A DNA stretch of 64,000 nt from Cervus elaphus (GCF_910594005.1 NC_057831.1:36786001-36850000), one strand, 5' to 3'; shown: positions 55,701-58,589, numbered from the stretch's first letter. Program-made: numbers and translations. The notes: a model not told the origin generated them from the sequence alone.

Positions 55701-56072
55701 CATTTCTCACCAAAAGCAGAGCCACCCTAAAAGGTCAACACTCGGTAAGAAAGTCTTCACCAGCTCCTCGGGTCCCAGCCTGACCCCCAGTCACCGAGGC
55801 CGACGAGGGCCACTTACCCGGCTTGTTCCCTTCCCTCTCGTGGCCCAGCTGCCCCTTGGTGTTCACACCGCACGTGTAAACTTCGCCATCCTCCAGCAGG
55901 AACACGGAGTGGTTTCCTCCACAGGCCACTTCCTTGACGCTTCTGTCGGATATAAAGCCACACACCTGTGGCTCCGCCACAATGCCCTGCAGGTTAGGGC
56001 TGATCCCAGGTTGGCCCAGAGACCAATACCCCCAACATAACATTGTTCTCGTCGTTCAGAAAGTCATGTAGT
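4621..56072 (-). CDS. HERC3: HERC3, N-terminal part of gene (nine exons; 5' and 3' ends outside window)
   Basis: Partial gene for HERC3, a HECT-type E3 ubiquitin ligase of the small-HERC family. Family members carry a beta-propeller-like RCC1 domain at the N-terminus and a catalytic HECT domain at the C-terminus, and act in the cytoplasm. Human HERC3 has about 1050 residues. Nine exons give an uninterrupted frame of 423 codons plus 2 nt. The start MLCWGYWSLGQPG separates HERC3 from its paralogue HERC4, whose start differs (MLCWGNASFGQLG). RCC1 repeats show as recurrent GQLG and ACG/SCG motifs through about residue 380. The visible part has no HECT residues, so the ligase function is inferred from the family. 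All introns are GT-AG and all junction phases agree. Introns, in transcript order: 32145, 4776, 816, 1577, 1659, 572, 2216 and 6391 bp, then at least 4620 bp. No frameshift or internal stop was seen, so the gene looks intact here. Confidence 0.96.
4860..5045. promoter_or_regulatory. small GC-rich, CpG-bearing block next to a HERC3 exon
   Basis: About ten CpG dinucleotides in roughly 180 nt of C-rich sequence, unlike the AT-rich surroundings. It lies about 115 bp upstream (in transcript sense) of the exon at 4621-4745. Open frames on both strands here are by-products of the GC content. It could be a small CpG island, an intragenic regulatory element or a decayed GC-rich repeat. Nothing in the sequence decides between these. 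Confidence 0.35.
5110..6360. other. HERC3 intron, nothing recognised
   Basis: AT-rich unique intronic sequence with no exon, RNA gene or repeat that I can identify. Confidence 0.5.
6365..6580 (+). mobile_element. L1 3'-region fragment, left arm of a nested insertion
   Basis: Resembles the L1 3'UTR segment (GAGATCAGATTTGTGATTACC, then AGTTATAAGATAAATAAATAC). The same L1 appears to resume at about 9256 (AGTAAATCTTAAGAGTGTC), so the Bov-B between them landed inside an older L1. A 44-bp scrap of Bov-tA/Bov-B 3'-end type (minus sense, 6578-6621) sits at the boundary, flanked by ATAATTAAC repeats. Confidence 0.65.
6641..9263 (+). mobile_element. Bov-B (RTE) LINE, 5' truncated, 2.6 kb
   Basis: A non-LTR retrotransposon of the Bov-B/RTE clade. 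It starts inside the apurinic-endonuclease region (VNKRVQNAVLGCNLKN-like). It continues through DVLFITGDWNAKVG (conserved Asn/Asp of the endonuclease fold) near 6850 and then the reverse-transcriptase region, with YADD codons at 8495-8506. It ends in the typical tail GTTGGACACGACTGAGG...ACTGAACTGA. Several frameshifts and stops break the reading frame, so no working protein is made. Confidence 0.92.
9264..10454. other. HERC3 intron, nothing recognised beyond a short L1 remnant
   Basis: The first 40 bases continue the interrupted L1. The rest is AT-rich unique sequence with no identifiable feature. Confidence 0.45.
10455..10590 (+). mobile_element. Bov-B 3'-end fragment (or ART2-type SINE)
   Basis: A short match to the last ~130 nt of Bov-B: GACTCAATGGACATGAGTCT, then AGAGTCGGACATAACTTAGCAACTGAAC. 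Too short to tell a truncated Bov-B from a derived SINE sharing the same 3' end. Confidence 0.75.
10591..11136. other. HERC3 intron next to the exon at 11137-11213, nothing recognised
   Basis: AT-rich unique sequence on the donor side of that exon. No other feature found. Confidence 0.45.
11137..11213 (-). CDS. HERC3: HERC3 exon, codons 357-382
   Basis: A 77-nt exon with acceptor TTTTTGACAG and donor GTAAAA. It completes Asp357 and encodes RFKYHIVKQIFSGGDQTFVL and then CSKYE, ending in phase 0. The FSGGDQTFVL motif closes the RCC1-like propeller. Confidence 0.93.
11214..12340. other. HERC3 intron, unique; moderately GC-rich centre
   Basis: 11560-11900 is C-rich and gives short open frames on both strands, none recognisable. 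No splice-supported exon or known repeat was identified. Confidence 0.45.
12341..12410 (-). mobile_element. Bov-tA SINE fragment (tRNA-derived head)
   Basis: The reverse complement reads GGCCTCCCTGATAACTGAGT...AAAGAATCCACCTGCAATGC. This is the tRNA-Glu-like head of Bov-tA without its tail. Confidence 0.7.
12776..12975 (+). mobile_element. L1 3' end fragment
   Basis: The pattern GGTGGGAGAGGGG...TACAACACAGGGAATATAGCCAATATTTTG followed by an A-rich end is typical of an L1 3'UTR. Confidence 0.65.
12988..13175 (+). mobile_element. MIR SINE
   Basis: Ancient mammalian MIR: CTGGGTTTAAATTCTGCCCC, then GGGCAAGCTACTTAACCTCC, CAGTTTCCTCATCT and the tail AAGCCTTCAATAAATAT. It stops about 250 bp short of the exon at 13430-13590, on the donor side of that exon. 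Confidence 0.75.
13430..13590 (-). CDS. HERC3: HERC3 exon, codons 303-357
   Basis: A 161-nt exon with acceptor TTCCCCCCAG and donor GTAAGA. It completes Arg303 and encodes QHTLAFVPSSGLIYAFGCG, then ARGQLGTGHTCNVKCPSPV, and ends SARA plus one base of Asp357. This is the seventh and last canonical RCC1 repeat. The six-C tract before the acceptor AG is within the normal range of pyrimidine tracts. Confidence 0.95.
14163..14293 (-). CDS. HERC3: HERC3 exon, codons 260-303
   Basis: A 131-nt exon with acceptor CCTTGTCAG and donor GTGAGT. It starts in phase 0 and encodes SGGVFTFGAGSCGQLGHDS, then an Asn-Asp-Glu-rich stretch, then LELMGSEVTQIACG and two bases of Arg303. This is the sixth RCC1 repeat. 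Confidence 0.95.
14859..15787 (-). mobile_element. Bov-B LINE 3' fragment, split by a U6 pseudogene
   Basis: The antisense of Bov-B runs from the 3' tail (GCTCAGTCATGTCCAACTCT at 14870) back to the YADD region near 15730-15787. The element is interrupted at about 15500-15630 by the poly(A)-tailed U6 copy, and the Bov-B sequence resumes directly on the other side (TTTTTTGAATGTTGAG). Confidence 0.92.
15519..15625 (-). pseudogene. U6 snRNA retropseudogene, full length
   Basis: A 107-nt copy of spliceosomal U6 snRNA reading on the minus strand from GTGCTCGCTTCGG to CCATATTTTT. Compared with canonical U6 from memory there are four substitutions: C14T, A24G, A29G and A53G. The ACAGAGA box (positions 41-47) is intact, but A53G turns the catalytic AGC triad into GGC. 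The copy is followed by AG and a poly(A) tail (T run at 15500-15516 on the plus strand). It is flanked by a short duplication like CTTCATTTT from the Bov-B it entered. These are marks of L1-driven retroposition, so it is most likely a dead copy and not a working RNA gene. Confidence 0.95.
15953..16044 (-). CDS. HERC3: HERC3 exon, codons 229-259
   Basis: A 92-nt exon with acceptor TTTTTCTAG and donor GTAAGG. It completes Asp229 and encodes RESPCHVKLLRTQKVVYISC and on through GEEHTAVLTK, ending exactly on a codon boundary. This is the core of the fifth RCC1 repeat. A Bov-B fragment carrying a U6 pseudogene ends about 165 bp beyond its donor. Confidence 0.94.
16045..16826. other. HERC3 intron, nothing recognised
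   Basis: A 149-codon open frame at 16292-16741 is C-rich and serine/proline-rich, with no recognisable similarity or splice support. I treat it as noncoding. Confidence 0.45.
16827..17437 (-). mobile_element. Bov-B LINE 3' fragment
   Basis: Antisense Bov-B from the 3' tail to the region encoding DFIFLGSKITVDGDCSHEIK (read on the minus strand). The long plus-strand open frame 16913-17473 is only the antisense of this element. The fragment ends about 185 bp short of the exon at 17622-17843, on its donor side. Confidence 0.9.
17622..17843 (-). CDS. HERC3: HERC3 exon, codons 155-229
   Basis: The longest fully coding exon here, 222 nt, with acceptor TTTCAG and donor GTGGGT. It completes Asp155 and encodes GQFFTWGRNSHGQLGLGK through AGGAHSFALSLSGAVFGWG to NNAGQLGLSDEK plus one base of Asp229. 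This is the fourth RCC1 repeat and the start of the fifth, with two GQLGL motifs. The donor has G at +3 (GTGGGT), which is functional but weaker than GTAAGT. The open frame continues only two codons past the donor, then stops. Confidence 0.95.
17844..18659. other. HERC3 816-bp intron, nothing recognised
   Basis: Short intron free of any repeat I can identify. Confidence 0.5.
18660..18736 (-). CDS. HERC3: HERC3 exon, codons 129-155
   Basis: A 77-nt exon too short to stand out as an open reading frame. It was found by matching the expected continuation of the RCC1 domain. The acceptor is GTTTTAG and the donor GTAATG. It completes Arg129 and encodes LIQKLNQQTILQVSCGNW and on to ALAA, then the first base of Asp155. 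The VSCGNWHCLAL stretch is a typical RCC1 blade core (third repeat). Phase 2 in and phase 1 out agree with both neighbours. Confidence 0.94.
19085..19990 (+). mobile_element. old L1 3' region, split by a CHR SINE
   Basis: Matches the L1 ORF2 end and 3'UTR: CATATTCATAGCACCATTATTCAC, CAACCCAACTGTCCATCAACC, then GGAATATTCATCAC, GAAATAAGCCAGTAAC and ACTTAAAATGG. The 3' end (GATGGTAAATTTTATGTTACG) resumes after the SINE at 19624-19939. Confidence 0.85.
19624..19939 (-). mobile_element. CHR-type SINE, with 11-bp target-site duplication
   Basis: The reverse complement starts GGGCTTCCTTGGTGGCTCAG and continues through the conserved CHR body (GGGCTTAGCTGCTCC, AGTAGTTGTGGC-like blocks). It is bounded by perfect direct repeats GATGGTAAATT at 19613-19623 and 19940-19950. 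CHR SINEs are shared by cetaceans, hippos and ruminants, so this insertion is old. Confidence 0.88.
19991..20414. other. intron with a probable partial MIR
   Basis: 20085-20160 resembles the MIR centre (GTACCTATTCACAGGGTTGTGGTGAGAATTAAG, plus sense). The rest is unrecognised. Confidence 0.45.
20415..20930 (-). mobile_element. old L1 (L1M-type) 3' fragment
   Basis: The antisense strand carries L1 3'-region blocks such as CCAGTTTTATTTGTACTCAT, GTGTAGGCTCATGCAATCACC and AAATGGAATCATATAGTA. It is truncated where a CHR SINE follows. Confidence 0.65.
20931..21256 (-). mobile_element. CHR-type SINE
   Basis: The reverse complement begins GGGTTTCCCTGGTGGTTCCG and includes GGGAAGATCCCACATCTGC and the TTGCTGCG-like CHR body. 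It is flanked by near-identical direct repeats CTATTTTTAAAA (20919-20930) and CTATTTTTTAAAA (21257-21269). Confidence 0.85.
21500..21715 (-). mobile_element. MIR SINE
   Basis: MIR in antisense: CTCCCAACAACTCGGTAAAGGTACACACTAC, AGGAAACTGAGGCTCAGATAAG, then CAATTTGCTCAAAGCAACTCACC. It carries the usual load of substitutions. Confidence 0.75.
21716..22600. other. HERC3 intron, nothing recognised
   Basis: AT-rich unique sequence, no exon or repeat identified. Confidence 0.45.
22601..22803 (-). mobile_element. Bov-tA SINE
   Basis: Reverse complement of a full Bov-tA: GGGCTTCACCGGTGGCTCAG head, GATCCCTGGGTTAGGAAGAT, and tail GGACTGAGGAGCCTGGCAGG to AGTCAGACACCACTTC. Confidence 0.88.
23164..23342 (+). 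mobile_element. Bov-tA SINE with 11-bp target-site duplication
   Basis: Starts GGCTTCCCTTGTGGCTCAGC and ends CGGACACAGCTAAGCGAC. Perfect direct repeats AAACACTTCTA lie at 23153-23163 and 23343-23353. It ends about 170 bp from the donor side of the exon at 23513-23672. Confidence 0.92.
23513..23672 (-). CDS. HERC3: HERC3 exon, codons 76-129
   Basis: The acceptor is TTTTTTTCAG and the donor GTAAGA. The exon is 160 nt and completes Glu76 from the previous exon. It encodes EQIGALADQHIVHVACGE and on through GQLFSWGAGSDGQLGL to AVP plus two bases of Arg129. This is the second RCC1 repeat and the start of the third. From memory, human HERC3 differs at a few residues here (Ile for Val in HIVH, Arg for Gln in SDQGQ). 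All look like neutral species differences. Confidence 0.95.
23673..24245. other. start of the 32-kb HERC3 intron, nothing recognised
   Basis: Unique sequence upstream (in transcript sense) of the exon at 23513-23672. No feature beyond the splice acceptor was found. Confidence 0.45.
24250..25310 (+). mobile_element. HAL1-like / old L1 fragment (ORF1 region)
   Basis: A-rich sense strand with patches resembling HAL1 (half-L1), such as TGAAAGACATGAGTTTCACATTGAAAAGACTG at 24661-24692 and the later TCAAGAATTGAAAGTGATGG block. Strongly decayed with no open frame. The assignment rests on a few patches only. Confidence 0.5.
25705..26316 (-). mobile_element. Bov-B LINE 3' fragment with an unrelated ~105-bp internal segment
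   Basis: Antisense Bov-B 3' end from 25705. At about 26055 the match stops, and about 105 bp of other sequence follows (AATTACCTGCCAATCCTGATG ... GGAAAGGAGCAATT). The Bov-B match resumes at about 26163 (CAGCCTTCCTTCTGG) and ends near 26316. About 40 nt of expected Bov-B (the segment between the AGAGTCTTCTCC-like and CAGCCTTC-like blocks) is missing at the join. Confidence 0.82.
26317..27080. other. HERC3 intron, nothing recognised
   Basis: Unique sequence, no exon or repeat identified. Confidence 0.4.
27085..27262 (-). mobile_element. MIR SINE
   Basis: Antisense MIR pattern: TGAACTTAATCCTTGCAACAATTCTG, then a gapped centre, and GGTGGAGCTAGGACTGGATCTCAG with the CCTGACTTCCAAGCCCATTAT end. 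Confidence 0.7.
27265..27855. other. HERC3 intron, nothing recognised
   Basis: Unique sequence. Open frames on both strands (for example 27507-27710) overlap each other and have no recognisable similarity. Confidence 0.4.
27860..31960 (-). mobile_element. old L1 (L1M/HAL1-type), antisense, split by a Bov-B
   Basis: 27860-28420 is L1 ORF2/3'-end antisense (CAAAATGAACCTTTTTTAGTG, TCCATTGTATTATGGATGTACC). 28420-28931 and 31172-31960 read as L1/HAL1 ORF1-region antisense: GGCTGAATATAGAATTCTGGG at 31313, CACTGATTCTTTCCTCTGTC at 31757. A Bov-B with a perfect target-site duplication sits at 28932-31171, so the two arms were once adjacent. Whether the part before 28420 belongs to the same L1 is uncertain. 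Confidence 0.65.
28932..31171 (-). mobile_element. Bov-B LINE, 2.24 kb, with perfect 12-bp target-site duplication
   Basis: Antisense Bov-B from the 3' tail (AGCTCAGTTCAGTCGCTCAG at 28933) through the reverse transcriptase (NLRYADDTTL-like antisense near 29700-29740) to the end of the endonuclease region. It is 5' truncated. The direct repeats TCTTCCTTCATT at 28920-28931 and 31172-31183 are identical and mark the exact insertion. Frameshifts and stops break the reading frame into pieces, such as the one at 29791-30132. Confidence 0.95.
31961..33787. other. HERC3 intron, unique, with an A tract
   Basis: Nothing recognised apart from a long A run at about 32691-32713, a likely retroposon scar or simple repeat. 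Short open frames (32278-32569, 33468-33671) have no recognisable similarity. Confidence 0.45.
33788..34309 (+). mobile_element. Bov-B LINE 3' fragment
   Basis: Sense Bov-B from GCTCCTTGGAAGAAAAG-type sequence through VFPVVMYGYKSRTIKKAERQ (33898 on) and ELLCWRRLLRVPWAARRANQ to the 3' tail at 34309. It is one open frame for the first 340 nt but lacks all catalytic parts. Confidence 0.92.
34724..34848 (+). mobile_element. CHR-2-type SINE, short, with G-rich interruption
   Basis: GAGTTCCCTGGTATGCTATTGGTTAGGATTCC head and CAGGTTCAATCTCTTGTCAGGGAACTGAGAT (B-box region). Between them GGCGGCGG(A)GGGGGGG and GTGTGTG replace the usual body. Confidence 0.75.
34850..35390. other. HERC3 intron, nothing recognised
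   Basis: AT-rich unique sequence. Confidence 0.4.
35396..35606 (+). mobile_element. Bov-tA SINE
   Basis: Head GGGCTTCCCAGGTGGCACTA, B-box-like GTTTGGACCCC, body CCCATGGACAGAGGAGCCTGG and tail CTGGACATGACTGAGCGAC. Overlapping open frames on both strands here are artefacts of the SINE. Confidence 0.9.
35610..36565. other. HERC3 intron, mostly unrecognised; a poor L1-like part at 35640-35900
   Basis: 35640-35990 has L1-3'-like phrases (CAGCCATTAAAAAGACTGATAT, CAACATGGAAAAATATTCATGG) but matches poorly. The rest is unrecognised. Confidence 0.4.
36566..40262 (+). mobile_element. old L1 LINE, 3.7 kb (ORF2 and 3' end)
   Basis: Sense L1 with scattered but ordered ORF2 matches: GACCATATTCTGGGCCATAAAGC at 36961, GTAATCCTAATGAAAATCCCAGCAGG at 38643, CATATTAAAATGGATCACAGGCC at 39006, CCCAAATGTCCATCAACTGG at 39850, and the 3' tail with CACACTTAAAATGGG at 40199. 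Riddled with stops and indels, typical of a mammalian-wide L1M copy. Confidence 0.85.
40910..41117 (-). mobile_element. Bov-tA SINE inside an L1
   Basis: Reverse complement of Bov-tA from GGGCTTCCTGGGTGGCTCAG to the tail GTCAGACACGATTTAGCAGC. The flanking L1 sequence is continuous across the insertion (...TTAATCATT / CATTAGGG...). Confidence 0.9.
41327..41599 (+). mobile_element. Bov-A2 SINE (dimeric), with perfect 12-bp target-site duplication
   Basis: Two related monomers, each with an AATGGCANCCCACTCCAGTA start, are joined by the linker CTTCACTTTCACTTTTCACTTTC (about 41439-41461). The end is CGACTTATGCAGCAGCAGC. Identical repeats AGCAATTCCACT flank it at 41315-41326 and 41600-41611. Its close match to the consensus suggests a fairly young insertion. 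Confidence 0.95.
42125..42250 (-). mobile_element. MIR SINE fragment
   Basis: MIR end in antisense: GCTTCCTATGTGCCAGGAACTGTTTTAAGTGC then CAACAACCCTATTAGGCAGG. It is cut off by the L1 that follows. Confidence 0.72.
42255..42895 (+). mobile_element. old L1 3' end
   Basis: CAAACCCTCATACACTACTAGC, TTACCTTATAACTCAACAATTTCACTCC, GGTTGCCTAGGGCTAAGGGTTGGGG, then TCTCAATAAAGCTATTATT with a polyadenylation signal near 42868. Confidence 0.85.
42900..44075. other. HERC3 intron, nothing recognised except an AT-rich tract
   Basis: 43465-43580 is nearly pure A/T with many TATA/ATATTT repeats (low complexity). The rest is unique. Confidence 0.45.
44080..44830 (-). mobile_element. old L1 3' region fragment
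   Basis: T-rich antisense strand with L1 ORF2/3' phrases: AAACACTGCTGCAATAAGCATCC, CCAGTCTATCACATGCCATTTTG and GTGTTTGGAGGTGAACTGCC. Confidence 0.65.
44831..45590. other. HERC3 intron, nothing recognised
   Basis: Unique sequence. Confidence 0.4.
45595..45730. repeat. (TG)n followed by a purine-only (GA-rich) tract
   Basis: About nine TG units at 45596-45614, then some 115 nt almost free of pyrimidines (GAGA, GGGA, GGAA runs). The open frames here on both strands (Arg/Glu/Lys-rich, Ser/Pro/Leu-rich) are simple-repeat artefacts. Confidence 0.9.
45808..45912 (+). mobile_element. CHR-2-type SINE, short
   Basis: GGGAATTCCCTGGCAGTGCAGTGGTTAGGAGTC head, GTTCAGTCC B-box remnant, and AACTAAGATCCTACAAGTCATGCAGCG end. 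Confidence 0.85.
45913..47818. other. HERC3 intron, nothing recognised
   Basis: Unique sequence with several overlapping open frames (for example 47351-47710 plus and 47392-47694 minus). None has a recognisable product or splice support. Confidence 0.4.
47819..49131 (+). mobile_element. Bov-B LINE, 1.3 kb, reverse-transcriptase half
   Basis: Starts in the RT domain (AATGCCAAAGAATGTTCAAAC). It includes an FDCVDHNKL-type block near 48068 and a GKGVHQGCMLSPCLFNLYAE block near 48200-48260. YADD codons are at 48348-48359, and the tail ends GAACTGAACTGAACAC. Frameshifts separate the blocks. Confidence 0.94.
49237..49458 (-). mobile_element. Bov-tA SINE with perfect 11-bp target-site duplication
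   Basis: Reverse complement from GGCCTCCCAGGTGACTCAGG to the tail GTTGGACATGACTTAGTGAC. Direct repeats AGCAGTAATAA are at 49226-49236 and 49459-49469. Confidence 0.93.
49485..49710 (-). mobile_element. MIR SINE, nearly full length
   Basis: Antisense MIR: TAAATCCTTACAATGGTCCTAACAGGTAGATG, AAGAAAACTGAGATACAGAG, AGTAACTTTCTCAGAGTCAC, then CCAGAGTCCATGTTCTTATT. Confidence 0.85.
49711..52850. other. HERC3 intron, unique; one weak MIR-like piece
   Basis: Long repeat-poor stretch. 51000-51085 has a MIR-like patch (GATAATAATACTGACCTACTTTAC). Open frames such as 50258-50605 minus and 50604-50924 plus have no recognisable product. Confidence 0.4.
52851..54300. other. GC-richer unique block within the 32-kb intron
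   Basis: This stretch is visibly richer in G+C than its surroundings and free of repeats that I recognise. It carries overlapping open frames on both strands (53057-53548 minus, 53923-54441 plus). These lack similarity to anything I know and overlap each other, so I do not call a gene. It lies about 1.5-3 kb downstream, in transcript sense, of the ATG exon. Confidence 0.35.
54561..54713 (-). mobile_element. Bov-tA SINE, truncated
   Basis: Reverse complement of the Bov-tA body and tail (GATCCCCTGCAGGAGGAGAAT-like to AGTTGGGCATGGCTGAGCAC). The tRNA-like head is missing. Confidence 0.85.
54714..55815. other. HERC3 intron close to the ATG exon, nothing recognised
   Basis: Unique sequence on the donor side of the first coding exon. 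Open frames here (55058-55405 plus, 55072-55317 minus) overlap and have no recognisable product. Confidence 0.45.
55818..56072 (-). CDS. HERC3: HERC3 exon with start codon (codons 1-75)
   Basis: The exon carries 29 nt of 5'UTR and then ATG at 56041-56043. A pyrimidine-rich acceptor (TTTCTTCTAG) lies just upstream of 56072, so at least one noncoding exon is further right, outside the window or unrecognised in it. It encodes residues 1-75, starting MLCWGYWSLGQPG and ending HEREGNKP, plus the first base of a Glu codon. This is the first RCC1 repeat and part of the second, including VACGGNHSVF and KGQLGH. The donor GTAAGT starts at 55817. The main ATG has A at -3 and T at +4, a fair initiation context. 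An open frame runs on past the donor but leaves the HERC3 sequence there. Confidence 0.96.
56056..56067 (-). promoter_or_regulatory. three-codon upstream ORF in HERC3 5'UTR
   Basis: Between the splice acceptor and the HERC3 ATG there is an upstream ATG followed by ACT TTC TGA, a minimal ORF Met-Thr-Phe-stop. It ends 12 nt before the main ATG. The upstream ATG has T at -3, a weak context, so leaky scanning is likely. Short uORFs this close to a start can lower translation. Whether this one does is inference. Confidence 0.5.
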
Positions 56073-56920
56073 CTAGAAGAAAGATTCAAAAAAAAAGGGA
56101 TGGAGGGTCAGAAAAAAGTCACTTTAAGGAATAAACGTCATCAATTTTAAAAAGCTTTCCCCTTAATAGTCTTCATATACCTTGGATCTCAAAATAAAAT
56201 GTATTAATATTGCTTCAGTAGTTATAGTAACAATGCTATTTTTGTGTTTTGGTAAGAGTTTTTAAAATTTCTAAATAAATTTTACTTTCTGTCAAGGAAC
56301 AGTGAACACAGAATGTGGTTTTCGGATCACTGATGAACTGAGTTCAGGTGACTTGTTGAAACAATCTTTGCAGAGCACGATGGCAATACCTATTCTGAAA
56401 TTACCCTCGTGACTTCACCTTACCCCTTCTTGTTGTACCTTTCCTTTGAGTTTTCGGCAGGGGGCGGGGGAGGGTCTTTTTTTTTAAGTTTGAACTAATT
56501 CCTTTATGGAGTCAACTGTTAGCTTATAATAATTCACCACTCAAACTTGAGCAATGAGAAAAAAAAATGTTATCTCTGCCATTCCCTCTCACACATCCTT
56601 CAAGATGTGGGTCAAGCTTCACTTCCTACCTGAGAACCTCTGGGGACCATTCCAGCCACAATCAGCCTGCATCCCTCTGACACATTTACTATAATGCCTT
56701 GATGGAATCTTTCTCTACCTTTTACAACTGAACTCCTCAGCCAGATTTTAACTGCCTCAGGCACAGACGCACAGCACAACATATACCGCTCTAATTTAGC
56801 AGGTATTCAACCTTTGGCTGATTATAGCTGACTACCCCAAAGTTTTACTACCATTTAAAAATTCATGTTTCCCTTGTATACAAGCAAAAACGAAAGCTCA
56901 TCTCTCTCTCTCTCTACCAG
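56073..56920. other. HERC3 intron upstream of the ATG exon, nothing recognised
   Basis: No CpG island, TATA-like promoter or noncoding first exon is apparent. A short (TC)n run lies at about 56900-56917. Confidence 0.45.
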
Positions 56921-56921
56921 T

Positions 56922-57490
56922 TTGCACCCACTAGGAGGGCTATAGGGCTTCCCTGGTGCCTCAGTGGTAAAGAATCCACCTGCAATGCAGGAGACGCAGG
57001 TTCGATTCTTAGGTAGAGAAGATCCCCTGGAGAAGAAAATGGCAACCCACTCTAGTACTCTTGCCTGGGAAATCCCAAGGACAGAGGAGCCTGGCAGGCT
57101 ACAGTCCATGGAGTTGTAAAAGAGTCAGACATGACTAGCTTCTAAACAAACAACAACAGGATGGCTATAATCAGAAAAGAACAGATAATAACAAATGCTG
57201 GTGAAGATGTGGATAAATTAGAACCCTCCTACATTGCTGGTAGGAATGTAAATGGAAAACAGTCTCGAAGTTCCTCAAAAGGCTAAACACAGTTACCTTA
57301 GGAACCAATAATTTCACTCCGAGATATATATACAAGAGAATTATAAACATATTTCCACAAAAAAATGTACATGAATGCTCACAGCAGCACTGCTCATAGT
57401 ACCAAAAGGTGAAAATAACAAGAATTCCCATCAATTGATGAAACGAAGTGTGGGGTTTCCAAACAATGGAATGGTATCTGACTACCTATA
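56922..57490 (+). mobile_element. old L1 3' region, split by a Bov-tA
   Basis: TTTGCACCCACTAGGAGGGC before the SINE and ATGGCTATAATCAGAAAAG after it are adjoining parts of the L1 3' region. The L1 match goes on with TACATTGCTGGTAGGAATGTAAATGG and TCCCATCAATTGATGAAAC. Confidence 0.85.
56945..57157 (+). mobile_element. Bov-tA SINE with 12-bp target-site duplication
   Basis: GGCTTCCCTGGTGCCTCAGTGG head, GGTTCGATTCT B-box, and tail AGTCAGACATGACTAGC. Flanking repeats AGGAGGGCTATA (56933-56944) and AGGATGGCTATA (57158-57169) differ at one position. Confidence 0.92.
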
Positions 57491-57899
57491 TAAAACTATA
57501 TGACTGTTTGAACTCGTCAGGATTTCTGGGAAGGCATAAAAAGGCCCAAAATAAAATATAAAACTGCATCTTAATTTACTGTCTTAATCAGGAAGCTCTG
57601 CCTCTGCTTTTTATTTCTGTGTAGAGACTAAAACTAAAATAAAATCTTAAACTTAAATATTATTCTTTGAGTTAAATGTAGTGATGGGAAAGATGGGAGG
57701 AGAGATAAAATGCTAACTAGGGAGGGAATGGGGGTGGGGTGGAGGTAGGATAGACATTTTACACCGGAAGCAAGATCATATAATCTAGTCATTAATTTAA
57801 TTTTCCCAGTCTGCCCAGCTGCTGTATTTATACTAATTTCTTTCTTCATTTTTAATGTTTCATGAGTTTATCTTATCTCTCCTACCAATAATTATATAA
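57491..57899. other. HERC3 intron, nothing recognised
   Basis: Unique sequence. Confidence 0.4.
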
Positions 57900-57904
57900 A
57901 CAAT

Positions 57905-58135
57905 CACAGTGCTGCCTATACCACCGTCACTGTGCTAATAAGCCTTTTATATCATTATCTCTTTTCATCTTAACAACTCTGCCCTAAGCACTATTTTTAG
58001 CTTCATTTTCAGATAAAGCAAGGCTCAGAGAGATTAAGAAGCATTCCCAAGGTCACAGAGCTGGAAGGAACAGAACCAGGCTATGAATCCAGGCCTGGTG
58101 CTAATGTGCACACTCTTACCCACCGGGTTACACTG
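57905..58135 (-). mobile_element. MIR SINE, nearly full length
   Basis: Antisense MIR: TTATATCATTATCTCTTTTCATCTTAACAAC, AAGCAAGGCTCAGAGAGATTAAG, CCCAAGGTCACAGAGCTGGAAGG, then GAATCCAGGCCTGGTGC. Confidence 0.85.
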
Positions 58136-58173
58136 CCACTCAAGCAGATTTATATTTCACCTAAAGAAGCAAG

Positions 58174-58387
58174 GGGCTTCCCTTGTAGCTCAGTCGGTAA
58201 AGAAACCGCCTGCAGTGCAGAAGATCCGGGTTCGATCCCTGGGTTGGAAAGATCCCCTGGAGAAGGAAATGGCAACCCACTCCAGTATCCTTGCCTGGAA
58301 AATCTCATGGACAGAGGAGCCTGGTGGGCTGTAGTCCATGGAGTTGCAAAAAGTCAGGCACGACTGAGCGACTAACATGCTACATGC
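58174..58387 (+). mobile_element. Bov-tA SINE with intact A and B boxes and 11-bp target-site duplication
   Basis: The tRNA-like head keeps an A box (TAGCTCAGTCGG, 58186-58197) and a B box (GGTTCGATCCC, 58229-58239), both matching the polymerase III promoter pattern. Perfect direct repeats AAAGAAGCAAG are at 58163-58173 and 58388-58398. Of the Bov-tA copies here this has the best preserved promoter. Confidence 0.94.
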
Positions 58388-58589
58388 AAAGAAGCAAGAA
58401 CACGCACAAAAACATACGGAATGACGCAGTCAGTATACAACACACGGTGTCTTAGAAACTTGAAAAAAAAATTGCCCTCTGAGAGTGAAAGTACTCTGCA
58501 TTGAGAGATACAGGATGAGATTAGGCAGTTGTAGCATTAACCCATCCCCTTAACCAGCCAAGTACAATATGTCTAGAAATATTGTACCA

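Noticed and set aside
4746..56000. NAP1L5, an intronless gene known to lie in a HERC3 intron in human
   Set aside because: No acidic nucleosome-assembly-type open frame is present; in human it sits in a later HERC3 intron, which this window does not reach.
58174..58260. tRNA gene
   Set aside because: The tRNA-like A and B boxes belong to the head of a Bov-tA SINE flanked by a target-site duplication; no cloverleaf with a proper acceptor stem follows.
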